This document shows positions 26,008 to 34,728 of a stretch of 64,000 nucleotides of DNA, piece after piece. The notes under the pieces were generated by a model. The model ran no database searches, was not told the origin of the DNA, and saw nothing but the letters and a program-made list of their open reading frames with translations. Location: assembly GCF_026005215.1 (NCBI RefSeq), contig NZ_BPMA01000027.1:1-64000 (forward strand). The letters are read 5' to 3'. The position numbers and the translations under genes are program-made. Numbering within the stretch: position 1 is the stretch's first letter; each line of letters starts with the position of its first letter. The stretch comes from Capnocytophaga catalasegens (GTDB lineage Bacteria; Bacteroidota; Bacteroidia; Flavobacteriales; Flavobacteriaceae).

Positions 26008-29000
26008 TTAAAAAGAAGCATTAAGTCCTATAGTGAATGTCATCGGGATAGGATACCCATAGTTCGGGTTTTCAGGGTCTTGCCCTGTAAAGTTTTTACT
26101 TTTGATAGTAAATAGGTTTTGCCCACTTACATAAAAACGCAATTTACTCATTTTGAAATTCGCTAAAATATCTTTTGGTAAAGAATATCCTAATTGAACG
26201 TTACGCAGTTTTAAATACGAACCATTTTCTACATAATATGTAGAGAATCTATCTTCCTGATTGGTATTAGAATACGTAACACTCGGAATATCAGAATTGG
26301 GATTTGTTATGGGATCAAAAGCATCAAGCAGGCGTTGTCCTTTATTGGAATGTGTATCCACAGCACTCCAAAAATCTGTGTGTTTTTTTACATCATTAAC
26401 AACGCTCACGTTATGTACTCCTTGTAAAAATAAAGACAAATCAAAATTTTTGTATTCCAAATTGACATTTAATCCGTAAATAAAGTCAGGATATGGGCTA
26501 CCTATCCACGTGCGGTCATCTTCATCTACTACGCCGTCATTGTTTAGGTCTTTGTAGCGAATACGCCCGATGGCTTTTCCGTTTTGCAATGAATGTTTGT
26601 CCAAATCATCTTGCGTTTTAAAGATTCCGTCAGCTACATACCCATAATGAGAACCATAAGGACGCCCAAGTATGTTATCCCATTTTCCATTTCCGCCATA
26701 GGCATTTATTACTGATTCGGGAAGTTCTGTAACTTTGTTCTTATTGGTGGAGAAGTTAGCATTGATGTCATATTTCAATCCAGATGCGGTTTCATTTCTG
26801 TAACCCACAGAAAGTTCAAAACCTTTGTTTTCCATACCCGCTCCATTTACCCACTGAGTGGCTCCCTCGCCTTTTATTCCTGCATAAGGAGGTTCTACAA
26901 GAATATCTTTTGTTTGTTTGATGTAATATTCGGCAGAACTATAGAGGGTATTATCAAAGAAAGCGAAATCAATCCCAAAGTTGGTTTGTGTAGTTGTTTC
27001 CCATTTAAGCTCTTGATTTCCGAGTCTATCGCGTTTGAATCCTGAAGCCAATTGTCCCGTTCCCTTTCCTTCAATATCGTATGAAGTATTCCAAATGGCA
27101 TTCCAAATATAATCGCCTGTAACTCCGTAATATGGATTGTAAATATTGTGGATAGAATAATTGCCTATTTCTTGGTTTCCGTTTTGTCCCCAACCCAAAC
27201 GCAATTTTAAGTCAGAGATGGTACCACGAAGGTTTTCCATAAAAGCCTCTTGCGAGATACGCCAGCCCAAGTTAAAGGCAGGGAACGTTCCCCAGCGGTG
27301 GTCTTTATGAAAGCGTGATGACCCATCATACCGAAGTGTAGCAGAAGCCAAATATCGGTCGGCATACGCATAGTTTATTTTACCGAAGAAAGACATCAGT
27401 TTGTACCCTGTAGCATTACCATTGCCAGTTACTGAGCCTGTTCCCAGACTTGGCCACATATAATCGGGGGTTTCGATGGCAAAATTATATGATTTTACAC
27501 CGAAAGAAATATCATTTTGCTGGAACATTTCCATTCCTGCTAAGGTTTCAAAACGATTGTCTCCTATTTGAAAATCGTATGTAAGGGTGTTCGACCAATT
27601 CCATTTTGTCCAATGTGCTTGTTCAAGAGCCGATGAAGTGCGATCTTTGGTTTCTTCCAAAAATCCAGAAACGTACGAGCGATTAAGCACTCGTTTGTAG
27701 AAATTTCCGTAATCTAACCCAAAGCTGGAACGAATGTTAAACTTCTCGATAGGCTGTATATTCACGAAAGCATTCCCGAAGATACGCCAATAATTATATC
27801 TATTGTCTTGATTATCATAAACTAATCGAGCAGGATTTTGGCGGTCGTTCAGGATTTTTACAGGACCAGCCCAACCTTTTCCGTCAGCAGTATGTACGGG
27901 AATGAAAGGCACAGCAATCATCGCAGCTTCTGTAATTTGATAAGGCTGTTCTACTTCGCTGGTGCGGTTGATGGTGAAGTTTTCGCCTATGGTAATTACA
28001 TCGCCCAAGAGTTTGTAATCTGAATTGATACGAGCAGAAAGCCGTGAGAAATCGGTATATTTCACCAATCCTTCGTTATTATAATATCCTAACGAGAAGA
28101 AATAATTGCCTTTTTCAGTTCCATTCATCACAGATAAGTTGTAAGATTGAGCCACTCCCATACGCGTAATTTCGTCAAACCAATCCGTATTGGAAGGAAT
28201 GATAGGACGCCCTATTCTGTCATAATATTGTTTCGGAAAGTACAGATTGTTCAATGTTTTATAGCCATTGGCATCGGTAGATTCATCATAATAAATGCCT
28301 AATCCGTTGGTATTGGCATCTCTGCCGTCATTTACGGAGGCTTTCCAAAGAATTCGGGCGTATTCTTCCGAATTTAGCATTTTCATTCGTGATTGAAACA
28401 TCGAAACGGTGGTGTAATGGTCGAAATCAATTTTCAATACGCCTTGTTTTCCTTTTTTGGTAGTAACGATAATTACGCCATTAGCGGCACGAGACCCGTA
28501 AATACTTGCTGCCGAAGCATCACGAAGTACCTGAATGCTTTCAATATCGTTCGAGTTTAGCTCGTGCATACCGGCTTGTGTGGGTACGCCATCGATAATG
28601 TAAAGTGGGTCGTTATTGTTAAGCGTTCCTACACCTCGGATACGAACGGTTGTTTTCCCTGCGGGATTCCCGTCGTTACTCACTTGCATACCTGCTACAC
28701 GTCCTTGAAGGGCTTTTATTGGGTTATTTTCTGAAGCCGACATCATCTGGTCGACATCTACCACCGAAACAGCTCCTGTTAAATCCGCCTTACGCTCGGT
28801 TCTGTAACCCACAGTGACTACTTCTTCCAGCATCTGTGCCTCTTCTTCCAGCGAAATGTTAATTTGTTTCCTTCCCTGAACAGGCACTTCCAATGTTTTA
28901 AAACCGATATACGAAAAGGTCAAAACATCGTTTTCACTAACTCGCAATAGGTAGTTTCCGTCTATATCGGTTGAAGTACCGATAGTTTTGTCTTTTACGA

Positions 29001-29133
29001 TAACACTTACCCCCATAAGTGGTTGGTTATCTGTTTTGGATATGACGACTCCTTTTACTTCAATTTGCTGAGCTGAAAGCCAACCAAAGCAAAAGAAACA
29101 CATCCAAAACATCTGTTTCATTTTTTGTTTCAT
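26008..29133 (-). CDS. SusC/RagA-family TonB-dependent outer-membrane transporter
   Basis: A 1041-residue protein. After the signal peptide comes a carboxypeptidase-like regulatory domain (VKGVVISKTDNQPLMGVSVI). The TonB-box/plug follows (LEEVVTVGYRTERKADLTGA, with VRIRGVGTLNNNDPLYIIDG), then a 22-strand type barrel ending in PMTFTIGLNASF. It would import levan-derived oligosaccharides with TonB energy. It is the first gene of the seven-gene fructan locus and has 324 bp upstream shared with the divergent serine hydrolase gene. No hybrid two-component or ECF regulator lies beside it in this window. Confidence 0.96.
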   Translation of the reverse strand: MKQKMKQMFWMCFFCFGWLSAQQIEVKGVVISKTDNQPLMGVSVIVKDKTIGTSTDIDGNYLLRVSENDVLTFSYIGFKTLEVPVQGRKQINISLEEEAQMLEEVVTVGYRTERKADLTGAVSVVDVDQMMSASENNPIKALQGRVAGMQVSNDGNPAGKTTVRIRGVGTLNNNDPLYIIDGVPTQAGMHELNSNDIESIQVLRDASAASIYGSRAANGVIIVTTKKGKQGVLKIDFDHYTTVSMFQSRMKMLNSEEYARILWKASVNDGRDANTNGLGIYYDESTDANGYKTLNNLYFPKQYYDRIGRPIIPSNTDWFDEITRMGVAQSYNLSVMNGTEKGNYFFSLGYYNNEGLVKYTDFSRLSARINSDYKLLGDVITIGENFTINRTSEVEQPYQITEAAMIAVPFIPVHTADGKGWAGPVKILNDRQNPARLVYDNQDNRYNYWRIFGNAFVNIQPIEKFNIRSSFGLDYGNFYKRVLNRSYVSGFLEETKDRTSSALEQAHWTKWNWSNTLTYDFQIGDNRFETLAGMEMFQQNDISFGVKSYNFAIETPDYMWPSLGTGSVTGNGNATGYKLMSFFGKINYAYADRYLASATLRYDGSSRFHKDHRWGTFPAFNLGWRISQEAFMENLRGTISDLKLRLGWGQNGNQEIGNYSIHNIYNPYYGVTGDYIWNAIWNTSYDIEGKGTGQLASGFKRDRLGNQELKWETTTQTNFGIDFAFFDNTLYSSAEYYIKQTKDILVEPPYAGIKGEGATQWVNGAGMENKGFELSVGYRNETASGLKYDINANFSTNKNKVTELPESVINAYGGNGKWDNILGRPYGSHYGYVADGIFKTQDDLDKHSLQNGKAIGRIRYKDLNNDGVVDEDDRTWIGSPYPDFIYGLNVNLEYKNFDLSLFLQGVHNVSVVNDVKKHTDFWSAVDTHSNKGQRLLDAFDPITNPNSDIPSVTYSNTNQEDRFSTYYVENGSYLKLRNVQLGYSLPKDILANFKMSKLRFYVSGQNLFTIKSKNFTGQDPENPNYGYPIPMTFTIGLNASF

Positions 29134-29410
29134 ACAAGTAGAATTTTTTGTTGGATAAGTTTATATTAGTTTTAATTAAACACATAACTAATGTATGACA
29201 TTAAGTATATTGCAAAGTTCCTGTTATTTAGGTAATAAGACTATAAAAAATAGGTCAAAAACAATCAAAAATGTTGCAATGAAAAAAAATATTAAATTAT
29301 AAATATAATCTATTATTACATTCTATATTCAAAAAATAATCTATTTATTGGTATCATCAAAAATCTGTCAAGAAGTAATATTAAATTTTTCTAAAATAAT
29401 TTTGGACTGA
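29134..29410. other. Intergenic region upstream of susC
   Basis: AT-rich, no open frame of note. It must hold the promoter of the fructan locus, but I see no convincing minus-strand TAnnTTTG box with a matching -33. Confidence 0.5.
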
Positions 29411-29440
29411 TTTGTACATCTGAAAATAATTGTATCTTTG
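29411..29440 (+). promoter_or_regulatory. Promoter of the serine hydrolase gene
   Basis: TTTG at 29411-29414 and TATCTTTG at 29433-29440 are 18 bp apart. The predicted start is ~10 bp upstream of the ATG at 29458, giving a very short 5' leader. Confidence 0.75.
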
Positions 29441-29457
29441 CCCAAAGAAAAGCATTT

Positions 29458-30639
29458 ATGAACTTAAAATATATCGTATTGTTTAGTACTATTCTTTCTT
29501 TTTTTCAACAACTTTTGGGACAAGAAAATACTTCTAAGAAACAAGATACGCTTACTCTTAAAATTAGCTCATTTGAAGAAGCACAACAAAAAGCAGAGCA
29601 AATAATTACTCATTTATTAGAGAGCAAAACCATTCCTGGTATGTCTATTTCGGTAACCAAACAAGGTCATACAATTTGGGAGCAAGGATATGGTTGGGCT
29701 GATATAGACAATAAAAAGACTATTCGTCCAAACTCAACACTTTTTCGTATAGCAAGTGTTTCTAAGCCGTTGTCAGGAGTAAGTTTAGCCAAAATGCAGG
29801 CGCAAGGCATTATAGATTGGAACAAATCTTTGTACGAATATGTACCTTATTTTCCTAAAAAGGAATATGACTTTACTATAAAACAATTAGCAGGGCACTT
29901 AGCTGGTATACGGGGTTACAAAGGACGTGAAGTTTTTAGTAACGAATCTCTGAGTATACGTCAAGGTATCGAAATGTTTGCTAAAGATTCTTTACTTTTT
30001 GCTCCAGGAACTAAATATTTTTATAATAGTTTTGACTGGAATCTCATATCTCTTGCAATGCAAGAAGCTGCAAAGATGCCTTTTGAGCGTTATGTAAAAG
30101 AAAATGTTTTACTTCCGTTAGGAATGTACCAAACACGTGCCGATATGGGCGGAATGGTAGAAGAACAAGCTATTCCTTATACCAAAGGAAAAACATCTTT
30201 TTACAAATCGACAGAAGTGAATAATTTTTACAAACTAGCTGGTGGAGGTTTTCTCTCTACATCGCACGAAATGGCTATTCTGGGCAATGCTATTCTGGGA
30301 CGAACCTTCTTACCAATAGATATTCAGAATGAAATGCTTCAATCACAATGCTTAGATACTGGTAACGAAACCGGATATGGCATTGGTTGGCAATCATCTG
30401 TTGATTGGAACAACCGACTTTATTACGGACATATTGGTAATGGAATAGGAGGATACGCTTGGTTTTATATTTATCCTGAAAATCAGGTGGTTATAGCAAT
30501 GTGTTTTAATGTAACTAATCCGTCAATGGATAAATATTTACAACAAATAGTTGATTACATACTTGAAGGAGCTACATACAAATCATTTGATTCATTTGCA
30601 GATAAATACACAAAAATAGTTTGCCAGAGTGAGTTTTAA
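29458..30639 (+). CDS. Secreted serine hydrolase, class C beta-lactamase/LACTB-like fold
   Basis: A 393-residue protein with a Sec signal peptide (cut near LLGQ). The catalytic S-x-x-K is SVSK at residues 100-103, within LFRIASVSKPLSGVSLAK. The second motif Tyr lies in FYNSFDWNLIS, and the third motif HIG in YYGHIGNGIGGYAWFY. The general fold covers D-alanyl-D-alanine carboxypeptidases, esterases and LACTB-type peptidases; the substrate cannot be told from sequence. True AmpC beta-lactamase activity is not implied. It has its own promoter (29411-29440) and a shared bidirectional terminator downstream. Confidence 0.9.
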   Translation: MNLKYIVLFSTILSFFQQLLGQENTSKKQDTLTLKISSFEEAQQKAEQIITHLLESKTIPGMSISVTKQGHTIWEQGYGWADIDNKKTIRPNSTLFRIASVSKPLSGVSLAKMQAQGIIDWNKSLYEYVPYFPKKEYDFTIKQLAGHLAGIRGYKGREVFSNESLSIRQGIEMFAKDSLLFAPGTKYFYNSFDWNLISLAMQEAAKMPFERYVKENVLLPLGMYQTRADMGGMVEEQAIPYTKGKTSFYKSTEVNNFYKLAGGGFLSTSHEMAILGNAILGRTFLPIDIQNEMLQSQCLDTGNETGYGIGWQSSVDWNNRLYYGHIGNGIGGYAWFYIYPENQVVIAMCFNVTNPSMDKYLQQIVDYILEGATYKSFDSFADKYTKIVCQSEF

Positions 30640-30644
30640 GCAAA

Positions 30645-30689
30645 AATAATTCCGCAGGAAGTTTTTATGCAAATCCTACGGAAATTATT
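30645..30689. terminator. Bidirectional terminator
   Basis: AATAATTCCGCAGGA and TCCTACGGAAATTATT pair with one mismatch and one bulge between two convergent genes. Confidence 0.7.
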
Positions 30690-30707
30690 CATTTTATGGA
30701 AAACATT

Positions 30708-32975
30708 TTACTTATTGTCTATTGCTTTATATTGATCTTTGAAATCTTTGAAAAGACTCATAAGATTAATTGTTGAGCGGATAAGCACTTTGGTCTCTAA
30801 GAGCAAACTGAAATATAATTTTGTGTTTTTCGGACTGGAATCAGTTGTGCGTATTTCTTTAATTTGTTTTTCAATAAGTGCTGAAATATCAGCTTTTATG
30901 GCATTTTCTTCGGCAATGAGTTTGGTTATTGAGTTTGAATACATTGATATGTTCAAAATCTCCAAAATAATTTGAAATTGTTTATGTATCTTTTCGGAGA
31001 GATTTTTTAAATCGCGTATTTGATTGTACTTGAGTTTTTTGTGATTATTATTCACGTGTGTATAACTCGTATCAGCAATAAATCCAATAGATTGAGACAT
31101 ATTGTGCAAATAATCTAATATTAAAATATAAAACTTGCTTGAAGCCACCGACCTGTCATCAAGAGATTTAATAAATCGGTAAATATTGCTTTTGAGCTCT
31201 TCAATATCAGACTCTAATGATTTAGCTTTTTTCTTGCAAGATTTCAGTTCAGCTAAGTTTTCTGTTGCCAGATGGTTAATAACATTAACAAATATGTTAT
31301 CAATACGTTTAATGGCCTTAGCAATATTCTGTGAACTGATTTGTACAATTTCTTTAATGGTAATCAAATCATTATATTCAAAAATTTTAGCTCTTTCTTC
31401 TTTAGCTTCTTGCTTTTTTCGATAAATTTTGGCGCTACGAATAAGCAGAAATGTTACCAAGATCACCAATGCAATAAGTGCTATAACTTCTCCAAAGAAA
31501 AGTAAAGTCGAAACGGCAAAAGCCATAATAAAAGCAGCTCCTGCTGTCAAAAACCATCCTCCCACTACATTAAATACTCCTGCTACTCGATACACAGCAC
31601 TTTCTCTACCCCAAGCGCGGTCAGCAAGCGAAGTTCCCATCGCAACCATAAAAGTAACGTATGTGGTTGATAAAGGTAGTTTTAACGAAGTTCCCATTGC
31701 TATTAACGCACTGGCAAGTACCAAGTTAACCGCTGCTCGAATCAAATCAAATGCAGGTTCTTCGGCTTTTTCTTTATTTGATTTTTTTTCTTGAGGTTTC
31801 TGAAAACGGCTATCTATTTTTCTTGATAGACTTGGCGGAATCATTTTCTCAAAAACCGTAGATGTCCAAACTGCTGAACGAACAACTACTCGTGAAAGCG
31901 CATTGGCTTCAAATTTTTCATTGGAACCTTCATCTTGTCGAGAAAGACTTACACCTGTTTCAATTACATTACGAGCCTTTTTCGAAAACCAAAGGGTTAT
32001 AACCATTATGGCTCCTGCTACAAAAAGGAATATTTGTGGAGTTTGAACACTATGTCGAAGTGATTCCATTGTCATCCCTACTTCAGGAGAACCATTTGCT
32101 TGCCAAATATTGAACGAATCCCATGCCGCAATAGGTACTCCGATAAAATTTACCATATCATTTCCAGCAAAAGCCATGGCTAAACCAAACGTGCCGACTA
32201 AAATAATTACTTTAAGAATATTTACTCTGAACGAATGTAATAACTGAGAAAGAATAGTGAAACTTACAAGAAAAATACCCAAAAGTAACGGAGTATGTGT
32301 ATCAACCCAAAGGTATTGTTCTTTTGACACAAAAGACACATCTTTTAATCCTTTGATTATTAGAAAGTAAAAAAGAAATGTGAGCGAAATACCTCCGAAA
32401 ATTCCTGCCAAATATTTCATTTTCCCCTGATAATTGAACGTAAAGATAAGGCGTGAAATATATTGAACAATGGTTCCTATGGTAAAAGCTATCCCCACAG
32501 AGACAAATATCCCTATTATAATTTGTAAAGCTTTAGCATTATTGATATAATCAAAGACTAAATTAAGATTTTGGTCTGCACCTACTACTTTCATTACTGC
32601 TACGGCAACCGATGCTCCTAACAATTCAAAAACAATAGAAACCGTAGTTGAAGTAGGCAATCCCATTGAATTGAAAAAATCTAAAAGAATAATGTCAGTA
32701 AGCATTACTGCTACAAAAATGTACATTATTTCTTCAAAATAGAACTTCTCAGGATTGAAAATCCCTGATTTGGCTATTTCCATCATTCCGTTGGAGAAAA
32801 CAGCCCCAATAGCAACTCCAATACTAGCTACAATAAGAATTGTACGAAGATTGGCAGCTTTTGACCCCACAGCCGAGTTTAAAAAATTGACAGCATCGTT
32901 ACTTACTCCAACCATTAGGTCAAAAATAGCAAGCCCAAACAAGACTATCAACATAAAAATATAGATTTGCTCCAT
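30708..32975 (-). CDS. Inorganic phosphate transporter (PiT family) with PhoU-like tail
   Basis: A 755-residue protein. The N-terminal part has the PiT signature (FDLMVGVSNDAVNFLNSAVG), repeated around residue 270 as MAFAGNDMVNFIGVPIAAWD and later as STTYVTFMVAMGTSLADRAW. At least ten membrane helices extend to about residue 520. The last ~230 residues are soluble and helical, with residues such as LDYLHNMSQSIGFIADTSYT, resembling a PhoU-like helical bundle. The fusion suggests self-regulated phosphate (or Na/Pi) import. There is no adjacent pst or phoB gene. Confidence 0.9.
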   Translation of the reverse strand: MEQIYIFMLIVLFGLAIFDLMVGVSNDAVNFLNSAVGSKAANLRTILIVASIGVAIGAVFSNGMMEIAKSGIFNPEKFYFEEIMYIFVAVMLTDIILLDFFNSMGLPTSTTVSIVFELLGASVAVAVMKVVGADQNLNLVFDYINNAKALQIIIGIFVSVGIAFTIGTIVQYISRLIFTFNYQGKMKYLAGIFGGISLTFLFYFLIIKGLKDVSFVSKEQYLWVDTHTPLLLGIFLVSFTILSQLLHSFRVNILKVIILVGTFGLAMAFAGNDMVNFIGVPIAAWDSFNIWQANGSPEVGMTMESLRHSVQTPQIFLFVAGAIMVITLWFSKKARNVIETGVSLSRQDEGSNEKFEANALSRVVVRSAVWTSTVFEKMIPPSLSRKIDSRFQKPQEKKSNKEKAEEPAFDLIRAAVNLVLASALIAMGTSLKLPLSTTYVTFMVAMGTSLADRAWGRESAVYRVAGVFNVVGGWFLTAGAAFIMAFAVSTLLFFGEVIALIALVILVTFLLIRSAKIYRKKQEAKEERAKIFEYNDLITIKEIVQISSQNIAKAIKRIDNIFVNVINHLATENLAELKSCKKKAKSLESDIEELKSNIYRFIKSLDDRSVASSKFYILILDYLHNMSQSIGFIADTSYTHVNNNHKKLKYNQIRDLKNLSEKIHKQFQIILEILNISMYSNSITKLIAEENAIKADISALIEKQIKEIRTTDSSPKNTKLYFSLLLETKVLIRSTINLMSLFKDFKDQYKAIDNK

Positions 32976-33058
32976 ATATAATCCTTTTTTTGCAAATTTC
33001 TAAATTTTCTCCAAAAAGAACATTTCCTTAACGTTAAATAATTATTAACTCGCAAGTG

Positions 33059-34042
33059 TTACTCATACAATCTCTCAATGTGTGGTACAAGTTCGGGACT
33101 ATGAATCGTTCTACTTACAATAATTCCATTTTTGTCAATGAGAATACTTGTAGGTAACCAACGAATGGCATAAGTTTGTGGAGCATCTGCTTTCCAATTG
33201 CCTTCTACTAATCCGTGGTGCCATGTAAGTCTATCTTTTTCAATAGCTTTGAGCCAGCTTTGGTAATCACTATCAAGAGAAATACCCAATATAGTAAAAT
33301 TTCGGTCTTTATATTGATTGTATAGTTCTACTAATAGCGGATTTTCTTTTCGACAATCAGGGCACCACGAAGCCCAAAAGTCAACCAGTACAATTTTTCC
33401 TTTCAAGTCACTTAAGCGAATGGTTGTTCCCTGAGGCGTTTGTGCGATAATATCGGGAGCAGGGTTCCCTGGTTGTAGTTTTTCTAATTGTTCAATAAGA
33501 TTATCCAACTCGACTACATACGTGTAAGTATTTAGCGAATTGGAAAGTTTTTCACGTAATGATTTCAGACTTTGATATTCATACAAATACGATTTGGTTG
33601 CCAAAAAATAGGCAGTAACCGGTGAATTGTTATGTGTTTGTAGCAAATGTTCTACATTTAATGCTTTGTCTTTATTTAATTGTTGGCATTCCCTGAAAAA
33701 ACGAGTATTCTCACTCCCTGTGATATACTCAATATCCCATTCAGAATTGAGTTTTACCTCAATTGGAGTATTTTCTAAAAAGAAAAAAGTGCGTTTTCTG
33801 AGCGAATTCAGTTGTAATGTATATACCATTGGTTCGTTTGTTGAACCCTTGAAATGAAATTTACCTTGCGAGATTTCGGTAGAATCCACAGGGATAAATT
33901 CCCTATTTTTGTATTGCATAAGATATACTTTTCCTTTGATATCGGAAGGAATTTCGCCATTTATTACGTATTGTGAAGTGTTTTTTTGGCAAGAAACGAT
34001 ACCCAATGCGATACCTAACAAAGTAAAAATTTTTCTTGTCAT
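33059..34042 (-). CDS. TlpA-like thioredoxin lipoprotein with N-terminal DUF4369-like domain
   Basis: A 327-residue lipoprotein: MTRKIFTLLGIALGIVSCQK, lipobox Cys18. Residues ~25-120 form a small beta domain of DUF4369 type (IKGKVYLMQYKNREFIPVDS). The C-terminal thioredoxin domain (VDFWASWCPDCRKENPLLVE) carries the CPDC redox pair and the cis-Pro motif WLPTSILIDKNG. Such proteins act as periplasmic disulfide reductases. A TATATTTG box (34064-34071) lies just upstream, so the in-frame ATG at 34066 would be before or at the transcription start, and 34042 is the start. Confidence 0.88.
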   Translation of the reverse strand: MTRKIFTLLGIALGIVSCQKNTSQYVINGEIPSDIKGKVYLMQYKNREFIPVDSTEISQGKFHFKGSTNEPMVYTLQLNSLRKRTFFFLENTPIEVKLNSEWDIEYITGSENTRFFRECQQLNKDKALNVEHLLQTHNNSPVTAYFLATKSYLYEYQSLKSLREKLSNSLNTYTYVVELDNLIEQLEKLQPGNPAPDIIAQTPQGTTIRLSDLKGKIVLVDFWASWCPDCRKENPLLVELYNQYKDRNFTILGISLDSDYQSWLKAIEKDRLTWHHGLVEGNWKADAPQTYAIRWLPTSILIDKNGIIVSRTIHSPELVPHIERLYE

Positions 34043-34063
34043 TATGCTTGTTTTTTGATATTG

Positions 34064-34071
34064 CAAATATA
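34064..34071 (-). promoter_or_regulatory. -7 box for the TlpA-like gene
   Basis: Minus strand TATATTTG, with no clear -33. It supports the start at 34042 by placing the transcript 5' end after the ATG at 34066. Confidence 0.45.
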
Positions 34072-34349
34072 AAAATATCTTTCAGAAAAGAAAACATTTT
34101 TGGAGAAAAAATAGAGCACTTTCGATAATCTGTTTAAAGGTTTAATATTTCTTAAATATAAATTTGCTAATTATCCATATTTATTTGAATATGAGTACGG
34201 TTTGAATAAACTTGCCAAATATTTATATTTCAGTTGTAAAATTTAGGATAATTAGTTTCAAATCAATTATTTGTGTTTTTTATGTTAAATATAAAATTTT
34301 TTTTACTTTTATTCAATATATACGGAGATTGAAATTTAATAAAAAATCT
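34072..34349. other. Intergenic region, AT-rich
   Basis: No open frame, repeat or hairpin that I can support. It separates divergent transcription units. Confidence 0.5.
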
Positions 34350-34379
34350 TTTGTTTTTTAAAAAAAATCAGTACCTTTG
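34350..34379 (+). promoter_or_regulatory. Promoter of the DUF6341-like gene
   Basis: TTTG at 34350-34353 and TACCTTTG at 34372-34379 are 18 bp apart, a full match. Confidence 0.75.
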
Positions 34380-34404
34380 CACAAAATATATTTATTCATA
34401 ACTT

Positions 34405-34635
34405 ATGACAGCGTTTTTTAAAGCGATTCAATATTTTTTTGAAAATATAATCTTTGTCCCTCTTGACGCTATTCGTCAGTTGGAACTGAGCAATTGGTGG
34501 GTAGCCAATACCATTACTTGGATTATGATTTTTATTTTGTTTGGTTTTTTCTTTTATTGGATTGGACAATTGCATAAGTTCAACAAAGAAAAAACAGAAC
34601 GTATTGATGCTACTGCGCATTCGTTTTTCAAATAA
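34405..34635 (+). CDS. Small single-pass membrane protein, DUF6341-like
   Basis: A 76-residue protein: an amphipathic start (MTAFFKAIQYFFENIIFVPL), one membrane helix (WVANTITWIMIFILFGFFFY) and a charged tail (LHKFNKEKTERIDATAHSFF). It looks like the small flavobacterial family DUF6341; function unknown. It has its own consensus promoter and terminator (34670-34706), so it is expressed alone, apparently constitutively. Confidence 0.75.
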   Translation: MTAFFKAIQYFFENIIFVPLDAIRQLELSNWWVANTITWIMIFILFGFFFYWIGQLHKFNKEKTERIDATAHSFFK

Positions 34636-34669
34636 TCTCAGAAAGATTTTTTAAGCCATAATAAATAGA

Positions 34670-34706
34670 AGCAACTCAATTATTTTTGTTGGGTTGCTGT
34701 TTTTTT
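34670..34706 (+). terminator. Terminator after the DUF6341-like gene
   Basis: AGCAACTCAA pairs with TTGGGTTGCT, followed by a T-run. Confidence 0.8.
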
Positions 34707-34728
34707 ATAACAAATAGTTTTGCAAAGT

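Noticed and set aside
29458-30639. Antibiotic-resistance beta-lactamase
   Set aside because: The fold motifs are shared by many peptidases and esterases; nothing in the sequence shows beta-lactam hydrolysis.
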